From AVCC01 sp039920865 (lineage in GTDB: Bacteria > Pseudomonadota > Gammaproteobacteria > Burkholderiales > Burkholderiaceae_D): 40,987 nt of DNA. Under the pieces are notes generated by a model, which was given only the letters and a program-made list of their open reading frames with translations, was not told the DNA's origin and ran no database searches. Each line of letters begins with the position of its first letter. The first letter of the stretch is position 1. The translations under genes were made by a program, and so were the position numbers. This document shows positions 1 through 8,344 of this stretch, piece after piece. The DNA is taken from the NCBI GenBank assembly GCA_039920865.1, contig JBDSCZ010000143.1, forward strand, positions 1 through 40,987, read 5' to 3'.

Positions 1-1
1 A

Positions 2-148
2 TCTTTCATTAATTGGACAAACGCCGCCGACCGTCAAGCTGCGGCGCGACATACTGCAGTTGATTTGATCCGGATCGAAAAAGACATTCGCACCCCCTGG
101 ATCACTTGTCATGCGTCAGATTGCATCCTGGCTGGTGGTGCAAATTAG
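2..148 (+). CDS. possible 3' end of a gene cut by the window edge
   Basis: The frame starting at base 2 stays open for 48 codons and stops with TAG at 146-148. The encoded tail is mixed polar and hydrophobic and I do not recognise it. Codon use is not strongly biased to G/C at third positions, so this could be a chance open frame. Nothing else in 1-207 looks like a gene. Confidence 0.25.
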   Translation, partial: SFINWTNAADRQAAARHTAVDLIRIEKDIRTPWITCHASDCILAGGAN

Positions 149-207
149 CGGCGGATACGAAATGCGCCCCGCAGTGACTGGCTTTGCACCAGCGGTTTAT
201 TTTTTGA

Positions 208-284
208 AGGAGTATGATCAAATACCACCGTATTACCGCAATACTTCATTGCCGATTAAAATATACAGCATTCAGTATATGAAC
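208..284 (+). repeat. dispersed structured element, copy S1
   Basis: Contains GAGTAT at 210, CCGCAATACTTCATTGC at 236, ATATACAG at 261 and GTATAT at 275. The distances between blocks (26, 25 and 14 bp) match those of four other complete copies in the window. It ends about 40 bp before the carbonic-anhydrase-like gene, so it could overlap that gene's promoter, but other copies lie where no promoter is needed. Confidence 0.8.
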
Positions 285-325
285 ACGCCATTACCGCAAT
301 TTTGACACTACACGGAGCCCATTAC

Positions 326-880
326 ATGCCTATCAGCGCCTACCTCGACACCCTGCCCGCCCTCGGCGCACGGGTTTTTCTGCACGACTCCGCCCGACTG
401 ATCGGCGATGTGCGGATCGGCGACGACAGTTCGGTCTGGTGCAATGCTGTGCTGCGCGGCGACGTTAACCGGATCACAGTCGGCAAATGCAGCAATGTGC
501 AGGACTTGACGATGGGCCATGTCTCGCACAAGACCAGCGCCAAGCCGGACGGTTCGCCGCTGATCATCGGCGACTATGTGACCGTCGGCCATGCGGTCAT
601 CCTGCACGGCTGCAGGATAGGCAATGCCTGCCTGATCGGCATGGGATCGATCATCATGGACGATGTGGTGATTGACGATGAAGTGATGGTCGGCGCCGGC
701 AGCCTGGTGTCGCCCGGCAAGGTGCTGGAAGGCGGCATGCTGTATATCGGACGTCCGGCAGTGGCGGTACGCGCACTGAGCGCCGAAGAAAAGGCTTACC
801 TGCGCTATTCGGCCGAGCATTACGTGCGGGTGAAGGACAATTATCTCAATGGTGGTGCTGCTGCAGCATTGCAGAACTGA
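326..880 (+). CDS. gamma-class carbonic anhydrase family protein (left-handed beta-helix)
   Basis: 184 aa protein of the gamma-carbonic anhydrase / YrdA family, a trimeric hexapeptide-repeat fold that binds a metal between subunits; real carbonic anhydrase activity varies in this family. The repeats run through residues about 15-140 (IGDVRIGDDSSVW, LIIGDYVTVGHAVI, CLIGMGS). The three metal-ligand histidines are visible as H65 (MGHVSH), H89 and H94 (VGHAVILHGC), and the conserved RGD is at 44-46. The start at 326 has GGAG 8 bases upstream; an earlier in-frame TTG at 302 lacks this. It is monocistronic and followed by a strong terminator. Confidence 0.9.
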   Translation: MPISAYLDTLPALGARVFLHDSARLIGDVRIGDDSSVWCNAVLRGDVNRITVGKCSNVQDLTMGHVSHKTSAKPDGSPLIIGDYVTVGHAVILHGCRIGNACLIGMGSIIMDDVVIDDEVMVGAGSLVSPGKVLEGGMLYIGRPAVAVRALSAEEKAYLRYSAEHYVRVKDNYLNGGAAAALQN

Positions 881-912
881 TGCGCTGACACTGCAGCATT
901 CATTGCGCCAAT

Positions 913-941
913 AAAAAAGACAGGACGCGCCTGTCTTTTTT
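913..941. terminator. bidirectional intrinsic terminator
   Basis: AAAAAAGACAGG, a 5-base loop, then CCTGTCTTTTTT. The stem runs A-to-T on both outer sides, so it can end transcription of the carbonic-anhydrase-like gene (plus) and of the convergent Lys/Ala-rich gene (minus). Confidence 0.9.
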
Positions 942-957
942 ATTATTAGGAGGCTGA

Positions 958-1350
958 TTACTGCGGTGCGGCTTCTTTCGCATCGACCTTGGCTTTTGCA
1001 GTGTGCGCCTTGGCTTTTGCCTTGGTGGCTTTACGGTGCGCCTTGGCTTTACTGGTCTTGGCGACGGCTTTTGCGTCTGTTACTTTTTCATCGGCTTTAG
1101 CAGTCGATTCTTTGGCATCCGTTTTGATTTCCGCTTTGGTTTCTTTCGCTTCGGTTTTGGCGCCCATTACTTTTGCGTCTGCCTTGGCATCGGTTTTTGC
1201 TTCTTTTGCATTGGCATCGACGACAGCTTTGGTTTCTTTTGTTTGCGCTTTAACCGTTTTAGCGGTGGGTGCGGCTGGCGCAGCAGGAGCTTGAGCGAAA
1301 ACAGAAGTAGCGAACAGGCCGGCGATCAAAGTAGCGAGTAATTTATTCAT
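958..1350 (-). CDS. exported Lys/Ala/Thr-rich low-complexity protein
   Basis: 130 aa. Residues 1-20 form a clear Sec signal peptide (MNKLLATLIAGLFATSVFAQ, cleavage after AFA-like VFA). The rest is nearly all A, K, T, D and E in degenerate repeats of the type KA/ETKAxxDAK, becoming strongly basic near the C-terminus (AKAHRKATKAKAKAHTAKAK). No catalytic motif is present. The composition resembles histone-H1-like or LEA-like proteins, but the signal peptide places it in the periplasm or outside the cell. A small CTCAGG/CCTGAG hairpin (1379-1395) lies in its 5' leader. Function unknown. Confidence 0.75.
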   Translation of the reverse strand: MNKLLATLIAGLFATSVFAQAPAAPAAPTAKTVKAQTKETKAVVDANAKEAKTDAKADAKVMGAKTEAKETKAEIKTDAKESTAKADEKVTDAKAVAKTSKAKAHRKATKAKAKAHTAKAKVDAKEAAPQ

Positions 1351-1520
1351 TTGTATTCCAGTAGGTTTTCTAAATAAGCTCAGGCAACTCCTGAGGGCTT
1401 GCGCTATAAACGCCAGGCGAAAGCGTTGGGTTGACGGCTATTACACACGGTTACAATTTGATGAAAATCTGCCCCGGCAGCGGGCTTGATAGGCCAAGGC
1501 CAGCCGATGACCGCCGTTAG

Positions 1521-2138
1521 CTAAGCGATGCTGTCCAGCGCCAGCATCCCGGCCAGACCCAGCATCACCGCGCCGATCATGCCGTCCAGCACGCGCCACG
1601 CAGACGGGCGGGCAAACAGCGGCGTCAGCAGGCGTGCGCCGTAACCTAGCAGTACGAACCATATTACTGAAGAGGTGATCGCACCCAGCGCGAACCACAG
1701 CTTGCCGGCACCGGTCTGCTGGCCGCCGATCGCGCCCAGCAGCAGCACGGTGTCCAGATACACATGCGGGTTCAGCAGCGACAGGGCGACAATCGCGGCG
1801 ACTGCTTGCCTGGCGCTCATCACGACTGCCGGCGGATTCAGATGCAGCGCATGGTTGGCCCATGCCGCGCGCCAGGCCCGCAGTCCGTACCAGCTCAGGA
1901 AGATCACGCCGCCCCACTGCGCCAGCCCCAGCAGCACAGAATTGCCTTGTATCGCCGCCCCCATGCCGGCGATGCCGAGGCTGATCAGCAGCACGTCGAG
2001 CACGATGCAAAACAGCACCGTCAGGCCGACATGCTGCTGCCGCAAGCCCATCCGCAGCACATGCGCGTTTTGCGAGCCGATCGCGATGATCAGGCCGGCG
2101 CCGAGGCCGAGGCCTTTCAGGTAGAACGGGAGCAGCAT
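1521..2138 (-). CDS. argO: LysE/ArgO-family basic amino acid exporter
   Basis: 205 aa inner-membrane protein with about six hydrophobic helices. The family signature is visible at the N-terminus (GLGLGAGLIIAIGSQNAHVLRMGL) and in the SLLNPHVYLDTVLLLG segment. Such proteins export arginine and/or lysine and relieve toxic accumulation. The start at 2138 has AGGA 8-9 bases upstream; the longer frame to 2192 would run into the promoter region. It is divergent from an ArgP/LysG regulator at 2271, the usual arrangement in which the regulator activates the exporter when basic amino acids are abundant. The exact substrate (Arg, Lys or both) cannot be told from sequence. Confidence 0.88.
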   Translation of the reverse strand: MLLPFYLKGLGLGAGLIIAIGSQNAHVLRMGLRQQHVGLTVLFCIVLDVLLISLGIAGMGAAIQGNSVLLGLAQWGGVIFLSWYGLRAWRAAWANHALHLNPPAVVMSARQAVAAIVALSLLNPHVYLDTVLLLGAIGGQQTGAGKLWFALGAITSSVIWFVLLGYGARLLTPLFARPSAWRVLDGMIGAVMLGLAGMLALDSIA

Positions 2139-2193
2139 GATGAGATCCTGTGGACGATTAAACGATGGACACCATTCTGCTTTTGGCCGCACA

Positions 2194-2213
2194 ATTAATG
2201 AAGCATAATTAAT
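2194..2213. promoter_or_regulatory. candidate ArgP operator between argO and argP
   Basis: ATTAAT, 8 bases, ATTAAT: a perfect dyad with the T-N11-A character of LysR-type sites, in a very A/T-rich 132-bp divergent intergenic region (2139-2270). It sits 56 bp upstream of argO and 58 bp upstream of argP. Assignment rests on position and symmetry only. Confidence 0.35.
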
Positions 2214-2270
2214 ATAATGTGTGAATCATTAAAAATTCTTAATATATAACCCAATTCACCATCAAAAACC

Positions 2271-3161
2271 ATGAAACTCGATACCAGGCAATGCGAAGCG
2301 GTGCTAGCGGTGATAGAGACCGGCAGTTTCGAGCAGGCCGCCAGCCGCCTGCACCTGACCTCGTCGGCGGTATCGCAGCGGGTGCGGGCGCTGGAAACTG
2401 CGCTCGGCAGCCCGCTGCTGGTGCGCAGCCGGCCGTGCCGCGCGACGCAGGCCGGCCAGCGCCTGCTGCAATACCTGCGGCGGGTGCAGTTGCTGGAACA
2501 GGATTTTCAGACGGAGTTGGCAGGCAATCAGGCGGCGCCGCTGACGCTGTCGGTAGCGGTCAACGCCGACAGCCTGGCCAGCTGGTTGCTGCCGGCGCTG
2601 GCAGATTTTCTGATCCGCGAACAGGTGCTGCTGGATCTGACGGTGGACGACCAGAACCACACCTATGCGCTGCTGGAGGCCGGCCTGGCGCTGGGCTGCA
2701 TCTCGACCGAGCCGCTGCCGATGCGCGGCTGCGTGACGGAGCCGCTGGGCGCGATGCGCTATCGCTGCATGGCTTCGCCAAGCTACCGCCAGCGCTGGTT
2801 TCCGCACGGCATGAACCGCAACGCGGCCCGGCTAGCGCCGGTACTGACGTACGACCGCAAGGACGCGCTGCAGGCGGATTTCCTGCTGCGCCATTTCGGC
2901 CTGCCGGCCGATGCCTATCCTTGCCACACCATCCCGTCTTCGGAGGCGTATCTGCAGGCGGTGTGCCTGGGGCTGGGCTGGGGCATGATTCCGGAAGTGC
3001 AGATGGGGCAGTTGCAAGACAGCGGCGCGCTGGTCGATCTGGCGCCTGAGCAAGCGGCCGATGTCGGCCTGTTCTGGCACCGCTGGAAAGTGCAGTCGCC
3101 GCGCCTGGAACTGATGTCGGCAACCCTGGTGCAGGCGGCGCGGCAGGTATTGCGGCAATAA
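2271..3161 (+). CDS. argP: LysR-family regulator of the ArgP/LysG type
   Basis: 296 aa. Winged helix-turn-helix at residues about 3-60 (CEAVLAVIETGSFEQAASRLHLTSSAVSQRVRALE fits the ArgP/IciA subgroup), then a substrate-binding domain. Members sense lysine/arginine and activate the exporter gene. Length is normal for the family. The ATG at 2271 has no obvious Shine-Dalgarno, which is common for autoregulated LysR genes. It is divergent from argO, which supports the assignment. The 3' end faces ehuA across a 112-bp gap that holds repeat copy S4. Confidence 0.9.
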   Translation: MKLDTRQCEAVLAVIETGSFEQAASRLHLTSSAVSQRVRALETALGSPLLVRSRPCRATQAGQRLLQYLRRVQLLEQDFQTELAGNQAAPLTLSVAVNADSLASWLLPALADFLIREQVLLDLTVDDQNHTYALLEAGLALGCISTEPLPMRGCVTEPLGAMRYRCMASPSYRQRWFPHGMNRNAARLAPVLTYDRKDALQADFLLRHFGLPADAYPCHTIPSSEAYLQAVCLGLGWGMIPEVQMGQLQDSGALVDLAPEQAADVGLFWHRWKVQSPRLELMSATLVQAARQVLRQ

Positions 3162-3188
3162 ATGTACTGCCGCTGCAACCACATAATC

Positions 3189-3253
3189 AATGAGTATATT
3201 TCTAGCCGCAATGAATATATGCGGAAAATGCCATGAAAATGGCAATACTCATT
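3189..3253 (-). repeat. dispersed structured element, copy S4
   Basis: On the minus strand: GAGTAT starts at 3250, CCGCATATATTCATTGCGG at 3224 and ATATACTC at 3199, again 26 and 25 bp apart. This copy is also flanked by perfect 9-bp inverted arms (AATGAGTAT 3189-3197, ATACTCATT 3245-3253) and contains a TGCCAT-GAAA-ATGGCA hairpin (3229-3244). It lies between two convergent genes (argP and ehuA), where it may act as a terminator but cannot be a promoter for either. Confidence 0.8.
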
Positions 3254-3273
3254 ATTTTTCTCGATGCAGGCGT

Positions 3274-4050
3274 TTACACCGCTTCCAGCACCGCGCGCAG
3301 AAATTCCTGGGTGCGCTCGTTTTGCGGCGCGCCGAAGATTTCTTGCGGCGTACCCTGTTCGGCGATCCTGCCTTCGGAAAAGAAGCAGACCCGATCGGCG
3401 AATTCGCGTGCGAATCCCATCTGGTGCGTCACCATCAGCATGGTCAGATTGTGCTCGTCGCCCAAGCGGCGGATCACGTTCAGCACTTCGCCGCATAGCT
3501 CCGGGTCGAGCGCCGAGGTGACTTCGTCGAACAGCATTACCTGCGGACGCATCGCCAGCGCGCGCGCGATCGCCACCCGCTGCTGCTGGCCGCCGGATAG
3601 TTGCGACGGATAGTGCTTGAACTTGTCGGACAGCCCGACCATGTCGAGCAGTTCGCTGGCACGCTCGGTCGCTTCGGCTTTGCTCAGACCCAAGGCCTTG
3701 ACCGGCGCCTCGACCACATTCTGCAGCGCGCTCATGTGCGGAAACAGGTTGAAGTTCTGGAACACCATGCCGATCTTGCGGCGCCCCTGGCGCTTGTAGG
3801 CTTCGCTGGCGGGCACCAGGCCACCATTGCGTGGCATGTGGGTGAGCGGCTCGCCATCGACTTCGATCATGCCTTCATCGATGCCTTCCAGCATCATCAG
3901 CACCCGCAGCAGCGTTGACTTGCCGGAGCCGCTGGGGCCTATGATGGCGACCTTTTCATTCGGCGCCACGTCCAGGTCCAGCTTATCGAGGACGGTCAGC
4001 GGGCCGTAGCGTTTTGTCACGCCGCCGAAGCGGATCATCGGAGAAGTCAT
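3274..4050 (-). CDS. ehuA: ectoine/hydroxyectoine ABC transporter ATP-binding protein
   Basis: 258 aa ATPase of the polar-amino-acid uptake family. Visible motifs: Walker A GPSGSGKST 38-46, Q-loop Q98, signature LSGGQ 151-155, Walker B VMLFDE 171-176 and H-loop H209. It powers import through the EhuC/EhuD permeases. It is the last gene of the run ehuB-C-D-A, 23 bp after ehuD. The family also contains histidine, glutamine and opine importers; ectoine is inferred from the EhuB-like binding protein and the adjoining ect genes. Confidence 0.88.
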   Translation of the reverse strand: MTSPMIRFGGVTKRYGPLTVLDKLDLDVAPNEKVAIIGPSGSGKSTLLRVLMMLEGIDEGMIEVDGEPLTHMPRNGGLVPASEAYKRQGRRKIGMVFQNFNLFPHMSALQNVVEAPVKALGLSKAEATERASELLDMVGLSDKFKHYPSQLSGGQQQRVAIARALAMRPQVMLFDEVTSALDPELCGEVLNVIRRLGDEHNLTMLMVTHQMGFAREFADRVCFFSEGRIAEQGTPQEIFGAPQNERTQEFLRAVLEAV

Positions 4051-4073
4051 GTTTTATCCCGGAAAGAGCATTT

Positions 4074-4745
4074 TCATGGCATGCGCAAATGCGCTTCGAG
4101 CTTACGCACCAACAGCGCAGCGACGATGCTGATGAGCAGGAAAAACAGGCCGGCCATCGTGATCGGCTCGATATAGCGAAACGATTGCGAACCGATATTC
4201 TTGGCTTGCAGCATTAGTTCGACCACGGTAATGGCCGACAGCACCGGCGTATCCTTGAACATCGCGATCAGATAATTGCCGAGCGCCGGCACGATCGGCC
4301 GGACTGCCTGCGGCAGCACGATATCGCGGTACGCATCACCGGGACCGAGACTGAGCGCCTTGGCCGCTTCCCACTGGCCGCGCGGCACGCTGTCCAAGCC
4401 GGCCCGATACACTTCGGCGGTATAGCAGGAATAATGCAGCGCGATGCCGATCGTGCCGGCAGTGAGCGCGGACAGCGTCAGCCCGTATTCCGGCATCACG
4501 TAGAACAGGAAGTACAGCTGGATCAGCAGTGGCGTGCTGCGGATGAATTCGATCACCGCAGTGGCCGGCCACGACAGCCAACGCAACCGGGCGCGCCGCA
4601 TCACCGCCAGCAGCAGGCCGAACACCAGTGCCAGCGCAAATGCGACCAGCGTGATGCCGATGGTGTACAGCGAGGCGCGCAGCAGCTCGGGCAGGATTTG
4701 CAGCGCGAACTGCCAGTCGAACAAGGTACGGGCCGTACTATCCAT
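4074..4745 (-). CDS. ehuD: ectoine/hydroxyectoine ABC transporter permease
   Basis: 223 aa inner-membrane permease of the HisM/GlnP type with about five helices. The EAA-like loop is seen as YRAGLDSVPRGQWEAAKALSLG (residues about 115-136), which contacts the ATPase. Its ATG overlaps the ehuC stop as TAATG, indicating coupled translation, and ehuA follows 23 bp later. Which of the two permeases is named C or D follows gene order in known ehuABCD clusters. Confidence 0.85.
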   Translation of the reverse strand: MDSTARTLFDWQFALQILPELLRASLYTIGITLVAFALALVFGLLLAVMRRARLRWLSWPATAVIEFIRSTPLLIQLYFLFYVMPEYGLTLSALTAGTIGIALHYSCYTAEVYRAGLDSVPRGQWEAAKALSLGPGDAYRDIVLPQAVRPIVPALGNYLIAMFKDTPVLSAITVVELMLQAKNIGSQSFRYIEPITMAGLFFLLISIVAALLVRKLEAHLRMP

Positions 4746-5413
4746 TACATGCGCCCCCGCTTCAAGCCACCACCGAGGCCGCGATTGAGCCGACGTTCCA
4801 GCAGGCGCATAAGCAGATTGATGGTTTGTGCCAGCGCGAAGTAGATCACCAGCGCGATGCTGAAAATCTCACCGCTGCGAAATGTCGACTGGACCAGTTG
4901 ATTGGACCGGAACGTCAGGTCGGCCAGCGCAATCAGCGAAACCAGCGAGGTGCCTTTCAGCAGTTCGATCAGCAGGTTGGTGGCCGGCGGAATCGCGTTG
5001 ACCAGCGCCTGCGGCAGCACGATGTCGAGAAAGCGGTGCAGCGGCGGAATGTTCAATGCAGTCGCCGCCTCGATCTGGCCGCGCGGCACCGACGCAAATG
5101 CGCCGCGCATGACTTCCGCACCATAGGCGCCGATGTTCAGCCCGAGTCCGAGTACCGCCACCGTGAACGGCGTCATGGTCAGGTTGAACGGCGGCAGCGG
5201 TAGCACGAAGTATAGCCAGAACAGTTGCACCAGCAGCGAGGTGCCGCGGAACGTCTCGATATAGAAATTGGCCGGCCAGCGCAACAGCCGCCACGGCGAT
5301 AGCTTGGCCAGCGCGGCCAACAGCGCCAGCGCCGCCGCCAGCAATGCGGCCAGGACGGTGATGCGGATGGTGACCAGCGTCCCTTCCAGCAGGAGCGGCA
5401 GCAACTCAGTCAT
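4745..5413 (-). CDS. ehuC: ectoine/hydroxyectoine ABC transporter permease
   Basis: 222 aa inner-membrane permease paralogous to the next gene. The EAA-like loop is MRGAFASVPRGQIEAATALN (residues about 101-120). Hydrophobic helices run from residue 8 onward, and the short tail ends in a basic patch (RRLNRGLGGGLKRGRM). It starts 12 bp after ehuB and overlaps ehuD by one base. Confidence 0.85.
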   Translation of the reverse strand: MTELLPLLLEGTLVTIRITVLAALLAAALALLAALAKLSPWRLLRWPANFYIETFRGTSLLVQLFWLYFVLPLPPFNLTMTPFTVAVLGLGLNIGAYGAEVMRGAFASVPRGQIEAATALNIPPLHRFLDIVLPQALVNAIPPATNLLIELLKGTSLVSLIALADLTFRSNQLVQSTFRSGEIFSIALVIYFALAQTINLLMRLLERRLNRGLGGGLKRGRM

Positions 5414-5425
5414 GACGTCGGGACG

Positions 5426-6274
5426 TTATTGCTGGGCGATTTCTTCAACCGTCTTGCTGGTCAGGTTGGAGCGGTCGAAGCCGAACGGGGCCACCGTTTT
5501 CAGGTGCTCGTCAGTGCCCACCCACGCCTTGAGCGCGGTATTGACCGCGTCACGCAAGTCCTTATCTTCCTTGCGGAATGCCAGCGCGCCGTAGCCGGTG
5601 TGCGCCGGATCGTCCTTGAAGTCGGCGATCGCCTGCACTTTCTTGCCGCCCTTCTGCGCCAGATCCTTCATCGTCAGCTGGGTGCCTACGGCAGCATTGG
5701 CGCGCCCGGTGCGCACTGCCTGCAACTGGGCGATGGTGTTCGGCACCTGCATGATCTGGGCCTCCGGAATTCCGGCTTCGCGTGCATAGGTGTACTCCGC
5801 GGTGCCGGCCATGATGGCCAGTTTCAGCTGGTCGTTTTTCACGAAACTGTCATAGCTGTTGAGCTTTTTCGGATTGCCGCTGGCGACTAACAGCGTGTCG
5901 CCGATCTGGTAATGCGGATCGGTAAACAGCACCGCTTTCAGGCGCTCCGGCGTGACATACATGCCGGCCGCGATCACATCGAAGCGTCCGGCCATCAGGC
6001 CGGGAATCAGGCCGCCCCATTCGGTCAGCACCGCATTCACCTTCTTGACGCCAATCTTCGCGAATACCACCTTGGCGATTTCCGGCGATTCGCCGGTCAC
6101 CTTGCCGTCCGGACGGGTGTAGGCAAACGGTGCTTCGTTGGCATAGCCGATGCGGATTTCGCCGGTGCGCTGCACCCGCTCCAGCGTGGTTTCGGCGCTG
6201 GCCATAGAGCTGAGTCCGATGGCGGCTACGGCGATCAGTGTCGCGGCGGTGGAAGTTTTGAACAGGGATTTCAT
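5426..6274 (-). CDS. ehuB: ectoine/hydroxyectoine-binding periplasmic protein
   Basis: 282 aa solute-binding protein (family 3). Residues 1-27 are a Sec signal peptide ending in SMASA. The mature protein begins with the typical GEIRIGYANEAPFAY segment and contains LIPGLMAGRFDVIAAGM, as in EhuB-type proteins. It captures ectoine or hydroxyectoine in the periplasm and delivers it to EhuCD. A strong AAAGGAG precedes the ATG. It lies 31 bp after the marC-like gene in the same operon. Substrate is inferred from resemblance to EhuB plus context. Confidence 0.86.
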   Translation of the reverse strand: MKSLFKTSTAATLIAVAAIGLSSMASAETTLERVQRTGEIRIGYANEAPFAYTRPDGKVTGESPEIAKVVFAKIGVKKVNAVLTEWGGLIPGLMAGRFDVIAAGMYVTPERLKAVLFTDPHYQIGDTLLVASGNPKKLNSYDSFVKNDQLKLAIMAGTAEYTYAREAGIPEAQIMQVPNTIAQLQAVRTGRANAAVGTQLTMKDLAQKGGKKVQAIADFKDDPAHTGYGALAFRKEDKDLRDAVNTALKAWVGTDEHLKTVAPFGFDRSNLTSKTVEEIAQQ

Positions 6275-6305
6275 GCTTGCTCCTTTGAGATTGGACTTAT
6301 GGTTG

Positions 6306-6923
6306 TTATGGTTGTATTGCGAAGCCGGTACTTTGTGCGCCGGTTACGATCATGTCCATCGCGATGGTGCCGATCAGCAGCGCCGACATGCGCCCCACCA
6401 GATCGATATAGCGGTCGGTCAGCGCCGCGTGCCTATCCTTGAGTCGGTCGTGCAGCAGCTTCATGACCACCAGGATCAATACCGTCAGTACCAGTGTGCC
6501 GGCGATCACCGCCGCCGCACCGGCCAGCGGCAGCCGGGTGCCGATCACGACCGATGCACTGACCGTGCCCGGCCCGATCATGATCGGCATCGCAATGCTG
6601 CCGGCAATCGAGTCCGGTGTGCCGTTCATCGCGTCGATTGCGCCGGCGCCGGAGAATACATAGCGCAGTCCGATCAGCAGGAACACAATGCCGCCGAAGA
6701 TCTGGAACGAGGCAAAACGCACCTGCAGCGTATCGCGGAAAAATGCTTCGCCGCCCCAGGCGAACAATATGAAAACGCAGGTACTGATGAAGCTGCCACG
6801 GATCAGCACCCGCGCGAAAGCCGGCGTAGGCAGGCCCCGGATCAGATCGAGCAGGTAAATGCTCATCAAAAACGGGTTGAACAGCGCGAAAAACAACAGG
6901 AAAGAGCGCAGGTACGGCTCCAT
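6306..6923 (-). CDS. MarC-family (NAAT) integral membrane protein
   Basis: 205 aa, about six transmembrane helices. Family hallmarks: LFALFNPF near the N-terminus, the conserved PIMIGPGTVSASVV segment (residues about 120-135), and a second membrane half. MarC proteins have no settled function; it was once tied to multiple antibiotic resistance. The start is taken at the ATG at 6923 (GAAAGG 6-7 bases upstream) rather than the TTG just before it. It sits 31 bp after ectD and 31 bp before ehuB, so it is part of the ectoine operon, and a role in solute movement or osmotic response is a guess from position only. Confidence 0.85.
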   Translation of the reverse strand: MEPYLRSFLLFFALFNPFLMSIYLLDLIRGLPTPAFARVLIRGSFISTCVFILFAWGGEAFFRDTLQVRFASFQIFGGIVFLLIGLRYVFSGAGAIDAMNGTPDSIAGSIAMPIMIGPGTVSASVVIGTRLPLAGAAAVIAGTLVLTVLILVVMKLLHDRLKDRHAALTDRYIDLVGRMSALLIGTIAMDMIVTGAQSTGFAIQP

Positions 6924-6954
6924 CAAGCGCCTTTCTCCGGTCCAACAGCCAGGG

Positions 6955-7893
6955 TCAAGCGGGCGATCCGGCAGTTGCCATCATCTCCAAAGGCTCGGGC
7001 TCCAGCACCACCAGATCCTTGCGTGCGGCGATATACTCGGGACGCGGCTTCAATCCGCCCTGCGGCGACTGCAACTTGTTTTCGATGCTGTTGTAGACGA
7101 AAAACACATTGCTGCGCGGGTAGGGCGTGATATTGCCGTTCGAGCCGTGCATGGTGTTGCAGTCGAAAAACACCACCGAGCCGGCCTTGCCTGTGCACGC
7201 AGTGATCCCGCCCATATCTGCCAGATAGCGCAGCAACAGTTCATCCGGCACGCCGTATTCCTGCTTCTGCAGCGATTGCTTGAAGTGTTCATCCGGCGTC
7301 TCGCCCGCACAGGAAATGAAATGGCGCTGCGAACCCGGCATCAGCATCAGCGGGCCGTTGTTTTCATCGTTGTCGGTGAGCAGGATCGAGCAGCTCAATG
7401 CGCGCATCGCCGGCATGCCGTCTTCGGTGTGCCAGGTTTCAAAATCCGAATGCCAGAAAAATTCCTTGCCGGTGAATCCGGGCTTGTAGTTGATACGCGA
7501 CTGGTGGATATAGACTTCGCTGCCGAGAATCTCGCGCGCCACATTCAGCACGCGCGGGTCGCGCATCAGCCTGGCAAACAGATCGTTCAGGCTGTGCACG
7601 CTGAAGATCGAGCGCACCTCGCCGCTGTCCGGCTCCGCAATCACTTCGGCGCGGCCGCTGGCCGCAAAATCTGCGCGCATGCCCTGCATTTCGTCATACA
7701 GGCGGCTCACTTCGTCCTTTGAAAACAGCTCAGGCAGCAGCAGAAAGCCGTTCTCGCGGTAGAGGTCGCGTTGCGCGGCGTTCAGTGCAGCGGCAGCGCC
7801 GCTTTGCTCCTGCTCATAGACGACCGGCTCGCAGCGCGCCAGGATCGCAGGAGAGATCAGCGCCCGGCTCTGGTATGGGTCTTGGGATAGCAT
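6955..7893 (-). CDS. ectD: ectoine 5-hydroxylase
   Basis: 312 aa non-haem Fe(II)/2-oxoglutarate dioxygenase that converts ectoine to 5-hydroxyectoine using O2. The EctD signature FFWHSDFETWHTEDGMP is at residues 145-161. The iron ligands are H148, D150 and H249, and the 2-oxoglutarate-binding arginine is R260. Full length for the family. ATG at 7893 follows AGAAAGGA. It lies 49 bp after ectC. The spacer holds an 11-bp tandem duplication at the ectC end (GGTTATTCGAC at 7930-7940 and 7941-7951). Confidence 0.96.
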   Translation of the reverse strand: MLSQDPYQSRALISPAILARCEPVVYEQEQSGAAAALNAAQRDLYRENGFLLLPELFSKDEVSRLYDEMQGMRADFAASGRAEVIAEPDSGEVRSIFSVHSLNDLFARLMRDPRVLNVAREILGSEVYIHQSRINYKPGFTGKEFFWHSDFETWHTEDGMPAMRALSCSILLTDNDENNGPLMLMPGSQRHFISCAGETPDEHFKQSLQKQEYGVPDELLLRYLADMGGITACTGKAGSVVFFDCNTMHGSNGNITPYPRSNVFFVYNSIENKLQSPQGGLKPRPEYIAARKDLVVLEPEPLEMMATAGSPA

Positions 7894-7942
7894 CTGATGG
7901 TCCTTTCTCTTATTCGGCGGTTAATCAATGGTTATTCGACGG

Positions 7943-8344
7943 TTATTCGACGGATTCTGGTGCGGCGGCGTAGACGCCATCGGCGTCATGCACTTCATCG
8001 CCGACCAGCGCCGGGTTGAAGGTGCACACCAGCCGCATGTCGGCACCGGCATCGGCGCGCAGCCAGTGGCGGTCGTTCTTGTTGAGCGCGTAGATGGTGC
8101 CCGGCTCGATGCGGAAGATCTCGCCGGACGGGATCAGCTCGACCTCGCCGCTGCCCTCGACGCAATACACCGCTTCCAAGTGATTTTTGTACCAGATATG
8201 GGTCTGGCTGCCGGCGAAGATGGTGGTCTCATGCATCGAGAAGCCCATCTTGTCATCGCGCAACAGCAAACGCCGGCTGGCCCAGGTTTCGGTTTGCACA
8301 TCGCGTTCGGTATTCAATATGTCCTGCAGGCGGCGTACGATCAT
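7943..8344 (-). CDS. ectC: L-ectoine synthase
   Basis: 133 aa cupin-type enzyme that cyclises N-gamma-acetyl-L-2,4-diaminobutyrate to ectoine. The metal and active-site residues described for EctC are present: E57 (HLEAVY), Y85 and H93. Its ATG overlaps the ectB stop (ATGA), so translation is coupled. The last codons and the spacer carry a tandem 11-bp repeat that duplicates the stop codon region (a second TAA 11 bases on). Confidence 0.96.
   Translation of the reverse strand: MIVRRLQDILNTERDVQTETWASRRLLLRDDKMGFSMHETTIFAGSQTHIWYKNHLEAVYCVEGSGEVELIPSGEIFRIEPGTIYALNKNDRHWLRADAGADMRLVCTFNPALVGDEVHDADGVYAAAPESVE

Noticed and set aside
111..305. 64-codon plus-strand frame before the carbonic-anhydrase-like gene
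   Set aside because: It runs through repeat S1 and has no coding bias or ribosome site.
6150..7130. 326-codon plus-strand frame across ehuB, marC and ectD
   Set aside because: It spans three well-supported minus-strand genes and their gaps, and its peptide is rich in H, Q and R as typical antisense products.
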